Below, in pieces: positions 32,939 to 45,083 of a stretch of 64,000 bases of DNA. Made by a program: the position numbers and the translations under genes. Every line of letters begins with the position of its first letter. Positions within the stretch are counted from its first letter, which is position 1. The notes beneath the pieces were generated by a model. That model saw only the letters and a program-made list of their open reading frames with translations, searched no databases and had not been told where the DNA came from. This DNA comes from Arabidopsis thaliana (taxonomy: Eukaryota; Streptophyta; Magnoliopsida; Brassicales; Brassicaceae), in contig NC_003070.9 of NCBI RefSeq assembly GCF_000001735.4, positions 11,960,001-12,024,000 of the forward strand, read 5' to 3'.

Positions 32939-33457
32939 TAATTATTTGATACTGGAAATCCTCTTAATAAATATGATAATCTTGATTCACTAAATAAACT
33001 GTAATTGCTTAATTACGTTGATCTCACAATCTTGTTAGCTAGCACAAGAATGTGACTTGATTCTTGTTTTATTTATTTATTATGGTTTTTGGTGAAACAC
33101 ATAGTCTCACGACCTATGTGTAACAAGAAATATGAATAAAACCATAGTCTCACGACCTATGTGTAACAAGAAATATGAAAAATTATTCATAATTGTTTTG
33201 GACAAATGATCGATGAGAGCACGATCTAAGGTGATCTTAAAATGCATCTATTTCTTAAGAGTATTTTAACCACTCACTGGTCACTGCAACACGAGGCATT
33301 GACGGATTTTTGTATCCCCGCTAAAACAAAACTAAATACATTAATTATAAAGATTGCTTCTCAAACCCAAACTCTCTTTTTCTGCCTTCTCTCTTCTATT
33401 TATTGACTACTTCTCCCGAAACTAACTAGTCCATAAAATACAAACATAGACTCCAAG
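32939..33457. other. Spacer and upstream region of MATE gene 2
   Basis: The left half continues the 3' flank of the MATE relic. A 41-bp unit (CATAGTCTCACGACCTATGT then GTAACAAGAAATATGA) is tandemly doubled at about 33100-33178, and a decayed match lies near 37310. The CT-rich leader before 33458 is like that of the sister genes. Confidence 0.5.
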
Positions 33458-36400
33458 ATGGCCGGAGAAGGAGGAGAGCTCACGGCGGCTTTGTTGAAAA
33501 AGACGACTGAGAACGGAGGAGAAGAAAATGATGAGTTAGGGTTGAAGGAAAAAGTTTGGATTGAATCAAAGAAGCTATGGGTTGTGGCGGCGCCATCGAT
33601 CTTCACGAAGTTCTCTACGTACGGAGTTTCATTGGTAACTCAAGGCTTTGTTGGCCATATTGGCCCAACCGAGTTGGCCGCTTACTCTATCACCTTCACC
33701 GTTCTCCTCCGTTTCAGTAATGGTATCTTGGTGAGTTTACTATAACGATCTTGGAAATGGTATATACTTCATTTATAACAATTTTCCCATTTTTATTCAA
33801 TCTCACTAATCCCTTGATTATTATGGACTAAGAGTTTGTGGGCAAATTTATGTTATTTAAATTTTTAAGTATTTTATATATATTAGAATATGAAACATTT
33901 GATTAGTGTACTATGAATTTTTAATACTTTGAAGATAATAAATTGAAGTGTTTGGTTTTAGTACTATATAGATTTACAGTTTTGTATATTGGATTGTTGA
34001 ATATTTAACATTATGTTTTGTTTAATTTTCAGCACCAATGTTTCCTTTTTCATATATAGAGGATATATAATCCTTGAATATTATGGAATAAGAAAGAGCT
34101 TTAACATGTTTGACTTTTTTTTGCTTCATTTAATACACTGAAAACAATTAATTATGTGAAAGAATACAATTGAGTTGTTTAATTCTTCTGTGAGCCTGTG
34201 TTCAACTAGTTAGTTTTGGGAGAACTTCTCTTATCAATTTCAGTATTTTCCAACTATTTAGATAGACCGCTTAAAAATATATATATAGAGAACCAAATTT
34301 GAACCTAAATCGCTTTAAGGAATTAAACCCATCAGCCTAAAACACGGTTAACTCAATTAAAATTTGGTTCAGTTTATAATATATGATTTTGGAGTATTTT
34401 TCGAATATATGTTATTTCATGAAACTACAATGTAACTGTCTCAACATTGGTTATAACTATTAATCTAATGCAGTTAGGTATGGCCAGTGCACTAGGAACA
34501 TTATGTGGTCAAGCCTACGGAGCCAAACAATACCATATGCTCGGGATTCACCTCCAAAGGTCATGGATCGTCCTTACAGGTTGTACCATTTGCATCATGC
34601 CCATCTTCATCTTTTCAGGCCCGATCCTCTTAGCCTTAGGTCAAGAGGACCACATTGTTCGTGTGGCTCGGGTCATAGCCCTATGGCTCATAGCCATCAA
34701 CTTCACCTTCGTACCCGCCTTCACTTGCCAAATATTCCTCCAATCTCAGAGCAAGAACAAGATCATCGCCTACGTGTCTGCTGTAACCTTAGGGCTCCAT
34801 GTTTTCTTCTCGTGGCTCCTAGTGGTTCATTTCAATTTCGGGATCACTGGTGCAATGACCTCTACGCTAGTTGCGTTCTGGATGCCTAACATTGTGCAGC
34901 TCTTGTATGTCACATCCGGTGGGTGTAAGGATACATGGAGAGGATTCACTATGTTGGCCTTCAAAGATTTATGGCCCGTCTTCAAACTATCTTTGTCTTC
35001 CGGTGGAATGGTTTGGTAAGGTTTCCTAAAAGCTTATGGAATCTAAAAGCTCTGCAAACAATATAAATATCAATTAGTGATACTTTTACACTGAGAATCT
35101 GATCCGACCGTTACAGTTACGCATATATATTATACACTGAATATTTTATTATAATTCATGTTACTTTTCTTTTGTTATATGTTTGATTTTTTCTTGTTAA
35201 TTTACTTTACTTTTTTTAATTTATGATTATTACTTGGTGGTCGTTATTTTTTACAGCTTGGAGTTATGGTACAACTCGATATTAGTATTGCTCACTGGGA
35301 ATTTGAAAAACGCAGAGGTGGCGATTGATGCACTAGCAATCTGGTAAATAAACAAGAATTGACCTTATATCTCTTCTGGTTTCCATACTACACATTTTCT
35401 TTATACTAACTCGACTCTTAAGTTAAAATATGGTATGAGTATAAATAGAGTAACATACAAATTATAATATTTTACAAATCGACTAATCTTTTCCATTTCT
35501 TTTTTGCAGCATCAACGTAAATGCACTGCAGATGATGATAGCACTTGGGTTTTTGGCAGCAGTAAGGTGCATTGATATATATACTATACACAGATACACT
35601 TCACTTCACTGATACTAATTATATCTTATCTTTTTTTTTCTTGGTATGATCTTAATATTATTTATATATCACTCTTCTATGTAATTATCTCTATATATAG
35701 TGTAAGAGTGTCCAACGAGCTCGGTAGGGGAAACCCCGAAGGCGCCAAATTTGCAACAATCGTAGCGGTTTTCACGTCACTCTCTATAGGATTAGTTCTA
35801 TTCTTCGTCTTCTTGTTTCTAAGGGGAAGAATTTCGTACATTTTCACTACAAGTGAAGCTGTGGCAGCCGAAGTCGCTGATCTTTCTCCACTTTTAGCAT
35901 TTTCCATCCTCTTGAACAGTGTTCAACCCGTTCTCTCAGGTATATACATTAGCTAGTTCAAGCGTGATGGTTATCATCGTATCGAATTCGAACTGATATT
36001 TGAAACGTAGTATATGCCTTTAATTGGTTTCAAACCTTATCAGGAGTGGCAGTGGGAGCGGGATGGCAAGGATATGTGGCTTACATTAACCTTGCTTGCT
36101 ATTACCTTCTCGGAATTCCTGTTGGTCTTGTCCTTGGTTACGTTGTTGGTTTGCAAGTCAAAGTAAGTTTTTCTCTTTATATATTTTTTCTTCATAATGA
36201 ACAAAAGTAATAAAATTAACAATTGAAAACAACATAAAACTTTACTTATCTTTTTTTGAAGGGTGTATGGATAGGAATGCTTTTTGGAATATTTGTTCAG
36301 ACTTGTGTGCTTACCATCATGACTCTCAGAACAGATTGGGATCAACAGGTTTAAATAAACAAAATTGTAGTTTCCCCTTCCAAAATAATTAGTTTGTTCA

Positions 36401-36542
36401 AGCAAGCTATGTTATTGGTTTGGAGCTTAATTATATTGTTTGTTGCCACTTTTTTCTGTAGGTATCTACGTCGTTGAAAAATATAAACCGGTGGGTTGTA
36501 CCAGAATCTAGAGATGCAAATCAAATTTCATCAGAGGAATAA
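33458..36542 (+). CDS. MATE efflux transporter 2 (DETOXIFICATION family)
   Basis: Eight exons: 33458-33730, 34474-35015, 35257-35343, 35510-35566, 35701-35939, 36044-36162, 36262-36348 and 36462-36542, encoding 494 residues. It has the same MATE blocks as its neighbours (GMASALGTLCGQAYGAKQ; LSGVAVGAGWQGY) and the same exon lengths from exon 2 on. It differs in a few family positions (PSIFTKFSTYG; LGQEDHIVRV). No lesions. A predicted membrane antiporter of unknown substrate. The ATG at 33458 starts MAGEGGELTAALLKK, shared with MATE 3 and 4. Matches At1g33090 by position. Confidence 0.94.
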
Positions 36543-36663
36543 TTCGTTTGGATTATGATATGAACAAAGATATTATATAATTATGATGTTATTTTGGGCA
36601 ATAGTTCTTTCTAACTCAGATTTTCAATATGAAATAAATTTTGATGGTAATTTATTAGGCTTT

Positions 36664-36684
36664 TTGTTGTTGTTGTTGTTGTTG
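36664..36684. repeat. (TTG)7 microsatellite
   Basis: Seven TTG units about 120 bp after the stop of MATE gene 2, probably in or next to its 3' UTR. Confidence 0.9.
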
Positions 36685-36907
36685 TGGTACAATGAAAAAA
36701 GAGAGTACAATCTATATAATTTATTATAATCAAAGAAGAGGATAACTAAAATTTATTAATGAGCTATTTAAAAGATAAAATCCCTTTTAGTTCTTTAATT
36801 TCACCAACATGTTAACTCATAGTAAAATTAAACTTTGGTAGAATTTTGAGATATACTAGTTATTGAAATAGTGCGAATTAGGGTATGACCAATAAAAAGA
36901 AGAGAGT

Positions 36908-37125
36908 ACCTTTGGAATTTTGGGGAAATTTGTGTGCTTACTACTATGATGACACTAAAAGAGATTAAAATAATCATGTTTTATAAACTGATTACCATTT
37001 AAAAAAAATGAAATTTCTTCGTTTATCATAGGAAAAGTACAAACATGTTTAAAGAAATTATATTGGTAATTATTTTTAAAAGATCTTCGTGGCTAAAACG
37101 TTAAATTGATTGATTCATTTTGACA
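36908..37125 (+). pseudogene. MATE gene relic 2 (exons 7-8)
   Basis: Bases 36908-36980 match exon 7 of the MATE genes (CTTTGGAATTTTGG..TTTGTGTGCTTACT). Bases 37081-37125 match the last exon (CTTCGTGGCTAAAACGTT) but are cut short by TAA. The downstream flank (37130-37230) matches the flank of relic 1 (32940-33060), so both scraps come from the same ancestral copy. Confidence 0.75.
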
Positions 37126-37682
37126 AAGAAAAATAAACGTTTGATTCTGGAAATCCTCATAATAAATATATACGACAATCTTAATTCACTAAAAATTGTA
37201 ATTGCTTACGTTGCTTAGAACAAGAATTTGACTATTGTAGTTTGATATGCTCGTTTCTTGATTTTTTTTTTATATTTTTATTTTTTTTAAATGGGTTTAT
37301 TATGCAACACATAGACACGAGACTCACGACCAAGAAATATGTATATGAATAATTATATTTTTGATAAAAATATTTTGTTTTATTCCAATATACTTTCCAA
37401 ACACACACTTTTTAAGCATATATAAAGATAAAGTTTAGATATGAATTATAGATAATTGCATTTAAACAAATGATCGATGAATGCACGATCTTAGGTGATC
37501 TTAAAATGCATCTATTTCTTAGAGTATTTTCATCACTTAGTCACTCACTGCTACAAAAGGCGTTGACGACCTTTTGTTTCCCAGCTGAAATATAAAAAAA
37601 ATTGCTTCTTAAACTCAAACTCTCTGCTCTCTCTTTCTTCTATTTATTTCCTCCTATCAGATAAAAACACATAGACTCCACG

Positions 37683-40600
37683 ATGGCCGGAAGAGGAGGA
37701 GAGCTCACGGAGGCTCTGGTGAAAAAGACCGGCAGAGAAGAAGAGGATGAGTTGGGGATGAAGGAGAAGGTTTGGATTGAATCAAAGAAACTGTGGGTTG
37801 TGGCGGCGCCAGCGATCTTCACAAGATACTCTACGTTCGGAGTTTCAATGGTAACTCAAGCTTTCATTGGCCATCTTGGCCCAACCGAGTTGGCCGCTTA
37901 CTCTATCACCTTCACCATTCTCCTCCGTTTCAGTAATGGTATCTTGGTGAGTTTACTATAGCGATCTTGGTAATGGTATACGTAGCTTCATTTATATCAA
38001 TTTTTCCAATTTTATTTAATCTAATGAATCCCTTGATTACTATGGATTCTTCTCCGCTTCAGTAATGGTATCGTGGTGGTGAGTACTACTTCAATTTTTA
38101 TTTAATCTAATCTCTTGATTATTAGTGATTAAGAAATAACTATATTACAAGGTCAGACCATGTAGGTGAAAATTAAAAAAAAAAAACATGTAGGTGAATT
38201 TATGCTATAACTAAGTTGCATGGAAACGGAAACAGAAACGCGGATGCGAAACGTTTCAGAAACGGGAATCAATTTTTTATTAAAATTAGAGATTAGAAAC
38301 GTTTTAAAAACATATAAATATATATATATATATACATAAAACTATATTAAATAAAAAATGATTTAAACAATATAAGTCTAAACTATCAATATTAAATAAG
38401 CTAACTAAAATTCTAAAAGATAAAGATTAAAATTTAAAAGATTCAAATTTTAATATCTAATTTAGACCAACATTTTTATTCTTATTTTCATTAGTTTCAT
38501 CAAAGATAATATAAAACTCTCTTCAAATCTGGTTTATCAAGAAAAAAATCTTAAAACTAAGAGTTTTCCAAAATTAGTTATATGTATTAATAATCTTAAT
38601 ATTTCCAATTTTAGTTATTAAATTTTCAAAGTCAATAAAAAATATTTGTCGTATGTCTATTTCAAAAACGCGAGTTTTCATCGTGTTTCCAAACATGGAT
38701 TTTTAGGAAACGCGTTTCCGTAATAATTTTTGCGTTTCCGAAACGTTTTCAAAATAAGTTAGACCAAAACTATATTATAAAATTTGGTCTCACTTATTTG
38801 AATTTTTAATACAGATTAGGTGGTCGTGTGAAGAAACTATTATCAAACTCAATTAAAATTTGTATAAGTTTATATGGTTTTGGAGTATTTTTTGGATATG
38901 TAATTCCGGTTAACATTTATTTTGAAACTACACAATGCAAAACTACAGCTGTCTCAAATTTGGTTATAACTATTGTTCTACTGCAGTTAGGTATGGCCGG
39001 TGCACTAGGAACATTATGTGGTCAAGCCTACGGAGCCAAACAATACCAGATGCTCGGGATCTACCTCCAAAGGTCATGGATCGTCCTCACAGGTGGTACC
39101 ATTTGCCTCATGCCCGTCTTCATCTTTGCGGGCCCTATCCTCTTAGCTTTAGGTCAAGAGGAACGCATTGTTCGTGTGGCTCGGGTCTTAGCCCTATGGG
39201 TCATAGGCATCAACTTCTCCTTCGTGCCCTCCTTCACTTGCCAAATGTTTCTCCAAGCTCAGAGCAAGAACAAGATTATTTCCTACGTGACTGCTGTCTC
39301 CTTAGGGCTCCATGTCTTCTTCTCGTGGCTCCTAGTGGCTCATTTCAATTTTGGGATCACTGGTGCGATGACCTCTATGCTAATTGCGTTCTGGTTGCCT
39401 ATCATTGTGCAGCTCTTGTATGTAACATGTGGTGGATGTAAGGATACATGGAGAGGATTCTCTATGTTGGCCTTCAAAGATTTGTGGCCCGTCTTAAAAC
39501 TATCTTTGTCTTCCGGTGGAATGCTTTGGTAAGGTTTCCTATTTTTGTTTTGTGTTTTGAACACTTAATTAAGGAATTAGCTAGTAGTGGATCAACCAAA
39601 TGTTTTCATACTGATAGCTTTAGTTTTCATTGTCATTGTTGGTCAAAACAAGAGATTGGTTCCACTTGATGCATATACTTAGTCCATGTATTAGTTTTCA
39701 GGCTGTAAACTATATAATATAATTATCAATCTTGTAGGATTTGATCCGACTGTTACATTTACGCATATACTCCTGAGAATGTTAGGAGTATATTATACAC
39801 ACTTTTAGGAGTATATTTTTTTTTTGGTGAATTACTTTTAGGAGTATATTATATTCACTGATAATTTAATGATAGTTCTAGTTACTTTTTTCTTTTGTTT
39901 TTTTTTTTCTTTCTAATTTACTTATCTTTTTAAAAATTGATGATGATTACTTTGTGGTCGTTATTTTTTACAGCTTGGAGTTATGGTACAACTCGGTATT
40001 GGTATTGCTCACTGGAAATTTGAAAAACGCAGAGGTGGCTCTTGATGCACTAGCAATCTGGTAAATAAACAAGAATTGACCTTCTATATCTATTCTGATC
40101 TCCATACAAAACATTGAAACATAAATACATTTTCTTTAGTACTAACTTGACTCATAAGTTATAGTATTGTATGAGTAATGGTACATACAAATAATATATT
40201 ATAAATCGACTAATCTTTTCCATTTATCTTCGCAGCATCAGCATAAATGCACTGGAGATGATGATAGCACTTGGGTTTTTGGCAGCAGTAAGGTGCATTG
40301 ATACATATATAGATTATATACAACACACTTCACTTTATTGATACTATTTCTATATTATCTTTTTTTCTTGGTATGATCTTTTATTTATATATCATCTTAT
40401 TTGTAATTATCTATATAAATAGTGTAAGAGTGTCCAACGAGCTCGGTAGTGGAAACCCCAAAGGAGCCAAGTTTGCAACATTGATAGCGGTTTTCACGTC
40501 ACTCTCTATAGGAATAGTTCTATTCTTCGTTTTTTTGTTTTTGAGGGGAAGAATTTCCTACATTTTCACTACAAGTGAAGCTGTCGCGGCCGAAGTTGCT

Positions 40601-41308
40601 GATCTTTCTCCACTTTTAGCATTTTCCATCCTCTTGAACAGTGTTCAACCTGTTCTCTCTGGTATATATTTTAGCTAGTTGACGCGTAATGGTTATTATA
40701 GTATCGGATTCGAACCAATATTTGGAGTAGTATTTATCTATAATTGGTTTAAAACCTTAACAGGAGTGGCAATCGGAGCGGGATGGCAAGGATATGTGGC
40801 TTACGTTAACCTTGCTTGCTATTACCTTGTCGGAATTCCTATTGGTGTTATCCTTGGTTATGTTGTTGGTTTGCAAGTGAAAGTAAGTTTTTCAGTTTAT
40901 ATATTTTTCTTTTATGTTGAAAAGTAATAAAACTAACATAAAACTTTACTTCTTTAATTTTGAAGGGTGTATGGATAGGAATGCTTTTTGGAATATTCGT
41001 TCAGACTTGTGTGCTCACCGTCATGACTCTCAGAACAGATTGGGATCAACAGGTCAGAAGTTGATTACTATATAATATTCCCTGAATTAATTTGTTTAAG
41101 AAAAAAAATTGTAGTTTCTCCTTCCAAAATAATAAGTTTGTTCCTTAGCAAAAATAATAATTAGTTTGTTCAAGCAAGCTATGTTCTTGGATTGCAGCTT
41201 ATACTGTTTGTTGCCACTTTTTTGTAGGTATCTACGTCGTTGAGAAATATAAACCGGTGGGTTGTACCAGAATCTAGAGATGCAAATCAAATTTCATCAG
41301 AGGAATAA
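37683..41308 (+). CDS. DTX20: MATE efflux transporter 3 (DETOXIFICATION family)
   Basis: Eight exons: 37683-37946, 38987-39528, 39974-40060, 40236-40292, 40423-40661, 40764-40882, 40966-41052 and 41228-41308, giving 491 residues. Exon 1 is 9 bases shorter than in the sisters (three codons lost in the hydrophilic N-terminus, KKTGREEEDELG). The membrane core is intact (AIFTRYSTFGVSMVTQAFIG; GMAGALGTLCGQAYGAKQ). It keeps GAGWQGY and the C-terminal NINRWVVPESRDANQ shared with MATE 2. Intron 1 holds an inverted-repeat element (38218-38752). A predicted antiporter of unknown substrate. Position and length fit At1g33100; the symbol is from memory. Confidence 0.93.
38218..38752. mobile_element. Inverted-repeat element in MATE3 intron 1
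   Basis: The left end is rich in GGAAACG motifs (GCATGGAAACGGAAACAGAA) and the right end in their complement (CGTTTCCGAAACGTTTTC), with an AT-rich middle. It is flanked by 8-bp near-duplications, ACTAAGTT (38210-38217) and AATAAGTT (38753-38760). An 8-bp target duplication suggests an hAT-type non-autonomous element, but terminal repeats are imperfect, so the class is tentative. Confidence 0.5.
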
Positions 41309-42188
41309 TTAATTTGGATTATGATATGAAGATATGATAGATTTAAAGATTATGATGATGTTCCTTTTTTATGAAATGTGAAAAAAAAAATTGATAAAAA
41401 ATAAAGGTTGTTTACAGAAGTTTTTAAGGAGCTTGTGAATTACACAAAAACAAGAGCATACAAAGAAAAAACAGACCTTCACGTTACGGTCCATTAAATC
41501 TTGAACTGAACCACCGTAGCAACAGCCCTCTTAGCTTCCAATTTTCGTAGTACCTCAAAGACATGATTTAGCTTAGAGATTTTTATCTGAATATAATCAG
41601 CTTAGTGTTGAATTTGAGTTATATATACTCTTTTTCTCTCGGTGTTCTATTGTATTATGTCATTATGTGTGTAGAACTAGAATCGTCTCCTTTGCCCGTA
41701 AACATAGCCAAAATATTGTTAGTACCAAGAAACGTAAATTTGGCCATGCATATATATATAATTTACTCCATTTGTTACTACAGTTTTTTGGATTTGTTTG
41801 GTGACTTTAAAAATGTTTTCATGTTCGTGACCTCATGATGATGATTGATCGATTGTGAAAAAAGGACAGCTTTTGTAAGGAAATACCGATCTAATACTAC
41901 AGTGACGCGACTGCTTACGTAGACTTCTTTGCCTCCTCTTGTCGTAGCTTTGTTTTGTTTTTTTCCTTTAACAAATCCTTATTCACAACCACAAACCCCT
42001 TTGTTGTTCATATGATCATATAAAATAGAAATATGCATACATTTCTTTTTTATCTTTAAATGTCATTTGCAGATTTATATCTATTTTTTTCTACAATTAT
42101 TTATTAAAATTTAAATGCCAAATTGGTATCAACCACTAATTTGGGTTTAAAAACAAATACATATCTTTGTTGGATCAGAAGAATAGTT
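41309..42188. other. Spacer after MATE gene 3
   Basis: Mostly A/T-rich. On the minus strand 41583-41498 can be read as a short last exon: an acceptor-like TATATTCAG, then KISKLNHVFEVLRKLEAKRA, then VATVVQFKI and TAA. I do not recognise the protein and no other exons are seen, so I note it only as a possible gene scrap. Confidence 0.35.
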
Positions 42189-42258
42189 GTGGTATTGAAC
42201 CGTTGGATTGAACCAGAATGTAAAGATTAAACGAGACTTCACAAACAGAACAAATAAT
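42189..42258 (+). pseudogene. MATE gene relic 3 (last exon)
   Basis: VLNRWIEPECKD followed by TAA matches the C-terminal exon of MATE gene 1 (RLNRWVEPESPS). The 3' flank matches that of relic 1 and resumes after the retroposon at 44494 (CTTGTTAGC...GTGACTTGATTCTTG). Confidence 0.72.
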
Positions 42259-42332
42259 ATTTGTTCGGGAGAATTCTCTAATCTATATAACAATATCTTA
42301 AATAATTTAATTTCTTAAGTCTTTCTACCAAT

Positions 42333-44476
42333 TTTTTTTTTTACAACCATATTTCATTAAGAAAGTTCAAAGGACTACTACAGAGGGAAGCCCAATTACT
42401 ACAATGAAAATACAACCTAAGTTTTAAGAAAACCTAGATGCTGACACGTGTTGAAGTCTTCTGCTTCATCAAGCCACGCATCAGTTGATCGAGCGCTGCC
42501 GTGTTTTTCTCGCCAAACATCACCGCCTTAGATCAGCCACCGTCGATCCGTCGTGGAGCGATGGGTGGTTGCCTCCTGTCTGACGATCTCGAACCCAAGC
42601 CGTAAACGCCGAGAACCTCCAGATCTATCATATGGTATGCTTCAAGAGTTCTCCGAGCAAATCCAACTCCTGGGAAGTTCCATCACAGACAACACCTTTA
42701 CTGATGCAGTCGAAACATTGCTCCAAATTCACGAACAAAGAAAGATAATGAAGATATTACTCCTCGAGATGATTGGGAGGATCGGATGAACCTCGAGGGG
42801 CAGTTGGACAAGAGATTAGTCTCGCCGTCGCGAGAAAACAAAAACCGGACTACTCTAGTAGACTGACATCCGACTAGAAGTCGAAAACTTATTTAAATCT
42901 AATATAAATCTATATCTACTAAATCAACAGTCACTTTATCACAAACTGCAACATTCTCCTGTTTACACGTAAGCAAAGTCTTAATTTATTGAGTTTTGAT
43001 TTTTCTGAAGCGTAAAACAATAATTCTTTTCTCATTAACATAAATTATTAAAGAGATTTAATCCATAATTTATTTCTTTCTTTCTCGCCATCTTCATCAC
43101 TATCTTCCCCATTCCCCATATCTTGCAACAGTTATTGCTAATTTATGTTGTTTCATCTTCTATGCAATTTTCTAATTACGAATCTCAAATTTTTCACATT
43201 CGGATCAGTTATTTTCTTTTCCGCCTGCTTTACACCATGACGCCATGGCAGATTAACAATCCTTACATTTTTTTTGCTGCTTGCCATTCTCAAACCAAAA
43301 TTCATCTCACTCTCCCTTCTCATTCGAGGTCAGTTATGGCTGAAGAAGAGGTCAACCACAACGACTGTATATTCAATTAAGGTATCAAATTTGTAAAATT
43401 TCTGAATTATTATAATTTTCAGTTTTCCATATATTGTTTTGGCTTTCAGTTTTAACATCATTTTCTTTATACTTTGTGAATTATTACAATTTTCATCTAA
43501 TCACATCTCATTGTTGGCTATTAATGTTGTCAAGAGAAAGTGTTTGAGAATCTGACTTTAAGACGACATGGGTTTCGTTTTCAGGATCCCGTGTGAAACA
43601 TTTTCAGAAAAATAAAACTCTTACACGATCATGAGTCATGACTAACCCAATGACATGCTAAGGTTATCAATTCTCAATTAGTTCTTCCTTTATTTTTTAT
43701 TTAAAAAAATAGTTGATCTTATATTTTTAAACTCAAATATAGTGCTAGACAAATTGACTTTTTGATTTTGTGAAATCACAGTAAAACAAAAAACGAAGCC
43801 ATACAAGCACAAGATGTACTGATATACACTAGAGAAAACCAAAATTTTTTCAGTTTTAAAATGGTGATATAGATGAACACAAGAGTCATATATCTGAAAA
43901 GCTGAGACTATACGACAAAGGAAAACAGAAACAGAAGAAAAAGATATCCATAAGGTTGTAAAACATGTTTTCTCATGCAATTGAATCTTCAATAGAATTG
44001 GATTGATTACAAATTTATGGACCATTGGATTTTTGTTATGCTAGAATCTTTAGAACTTTGGAAATTTCGAGTTATGAGGTTTAGAAGTTAGGCATTATTG
44101 AAATTGTACGACGAATAGACTATATAGAGAATATATATTTTATTTTTTATTTTTTGGGCAAAAAAGAATATGCTTTTACCTGTTTTTCTAAAAAAAAGTT
44201 ATCTTACACAGGACACACTAAAGATAACGCTTTCAAACAAAAGAATTTATTTTTTATCAAATTATTTTTGTCCCGAACGTAGTCCAGGCTTCATACTAGT
44301 AATATTTATAAGTCCGAATAAATCCGAAAATAAACCCAGACGATATAGAGCCTCTTCTCTCTGAAAAATTAGAAGAGATAAAAGAAAAGAAACTCTCTTG
44401 TATTTTGCAAGATTTTATTTTCGGTTTAACGGAAATCGCCTGCTCCCCAAAAAAAAAAGAGTTTTTTTAACTGAAA
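42333..44476 (-). mobile_element. Retroposon with poly(A) tail and 17-bp target duplication
   Basis: TAAGTCTTTCTACCAAT occurs at 42316-42332 and again at 44477-44493. The intervening 2,144 bp begins with a T run (11 T in all), that is, a poly(A) tail on the minus strand. A long target duplication plus a poly(A) tail is the mark of LINE-type target-primed insertion. No reverse transcriptase frame is recognisable, so it is a truncated LINE or a non-autonomous retroposon. Short frames inside (such as 42553-42789) have no known domain. Confidence 0.8.
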
Positions 44477-44493
44477 TAAGTCTTTCTACCAAT

Positions 44494-45083
44494 CTTGTTA
44501 GCAGAAAAATGTGACAATAGTAGTAGTTCGATACGCTCGTGACTTGATTCTTGTCTTTTTATGGTTTATGGTGTAGCAAAATTAAATAATTGTTAGTTTT
44601 TCTATTTTATTATATAAAACAATATAGAATGATTTAATTATTTTATTTCTTAGAATGTTTTATAAGTTTCAACTTTCAATACATGACTATTTGTATTTTA
44701 TAATTGGTTGAATCAAATATCAAATAATAAATTTGTTTACTAAAACATTATTATATATTTTCTATATTATGAAACATAGGTAGGTTTGTTAGTCAAAATA
44801 AATGGTCTATAAAATGCAAGATATCTTAGCTAGGTGTCTATAAACCACTCACTGCTACTTGCTGCTTGGCGTAGACGGCTTTTCGTTTCCCAATAAAAAT
44901 GACGATTTTTAAGCAAACAAAAAAACATTAATCTATAAAGACAACAAAAAAAACAGAGTTGTTCTCATAAACCAATTCATACACAAACACTCTAGTCTCC
45001 TCTCTTTTTCTCTGCCTTCTCTCTTTTATTTATTCCCTCCTTCCCTCTGGTCCTCCATCAGATACAACAACAGAGACTCCAAG
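44494..45083 (+). promoter_or_regulatory. MATE relic flank and upstream region of MATE gene 4
   Basis: The first about 90 bp continue the 3' flank of relic 3. Then comes A/T-rich DNA and a CT-rich leader (CTCCTCTCTTTTTCTCTGCC) before the MATE4 start, similar to the leaders of MATE 2 and 3. Confidence 0.45.

Noticed and set aside
39340..39564. Alternative-frame and antisense frames over MATE exon 2 (also near 27159, 34503, 38935 and 46662)
   Set aside because: They track the conserved exon in a wrong frame in every paralogue; the sense frame with MATE motifs explains them.
42553..42789. 78-residue plus-strand frame in the retroposon as a gene
   Set aside because: It is antisense to the poly(A)-defined strand of the insert and has no known motif.
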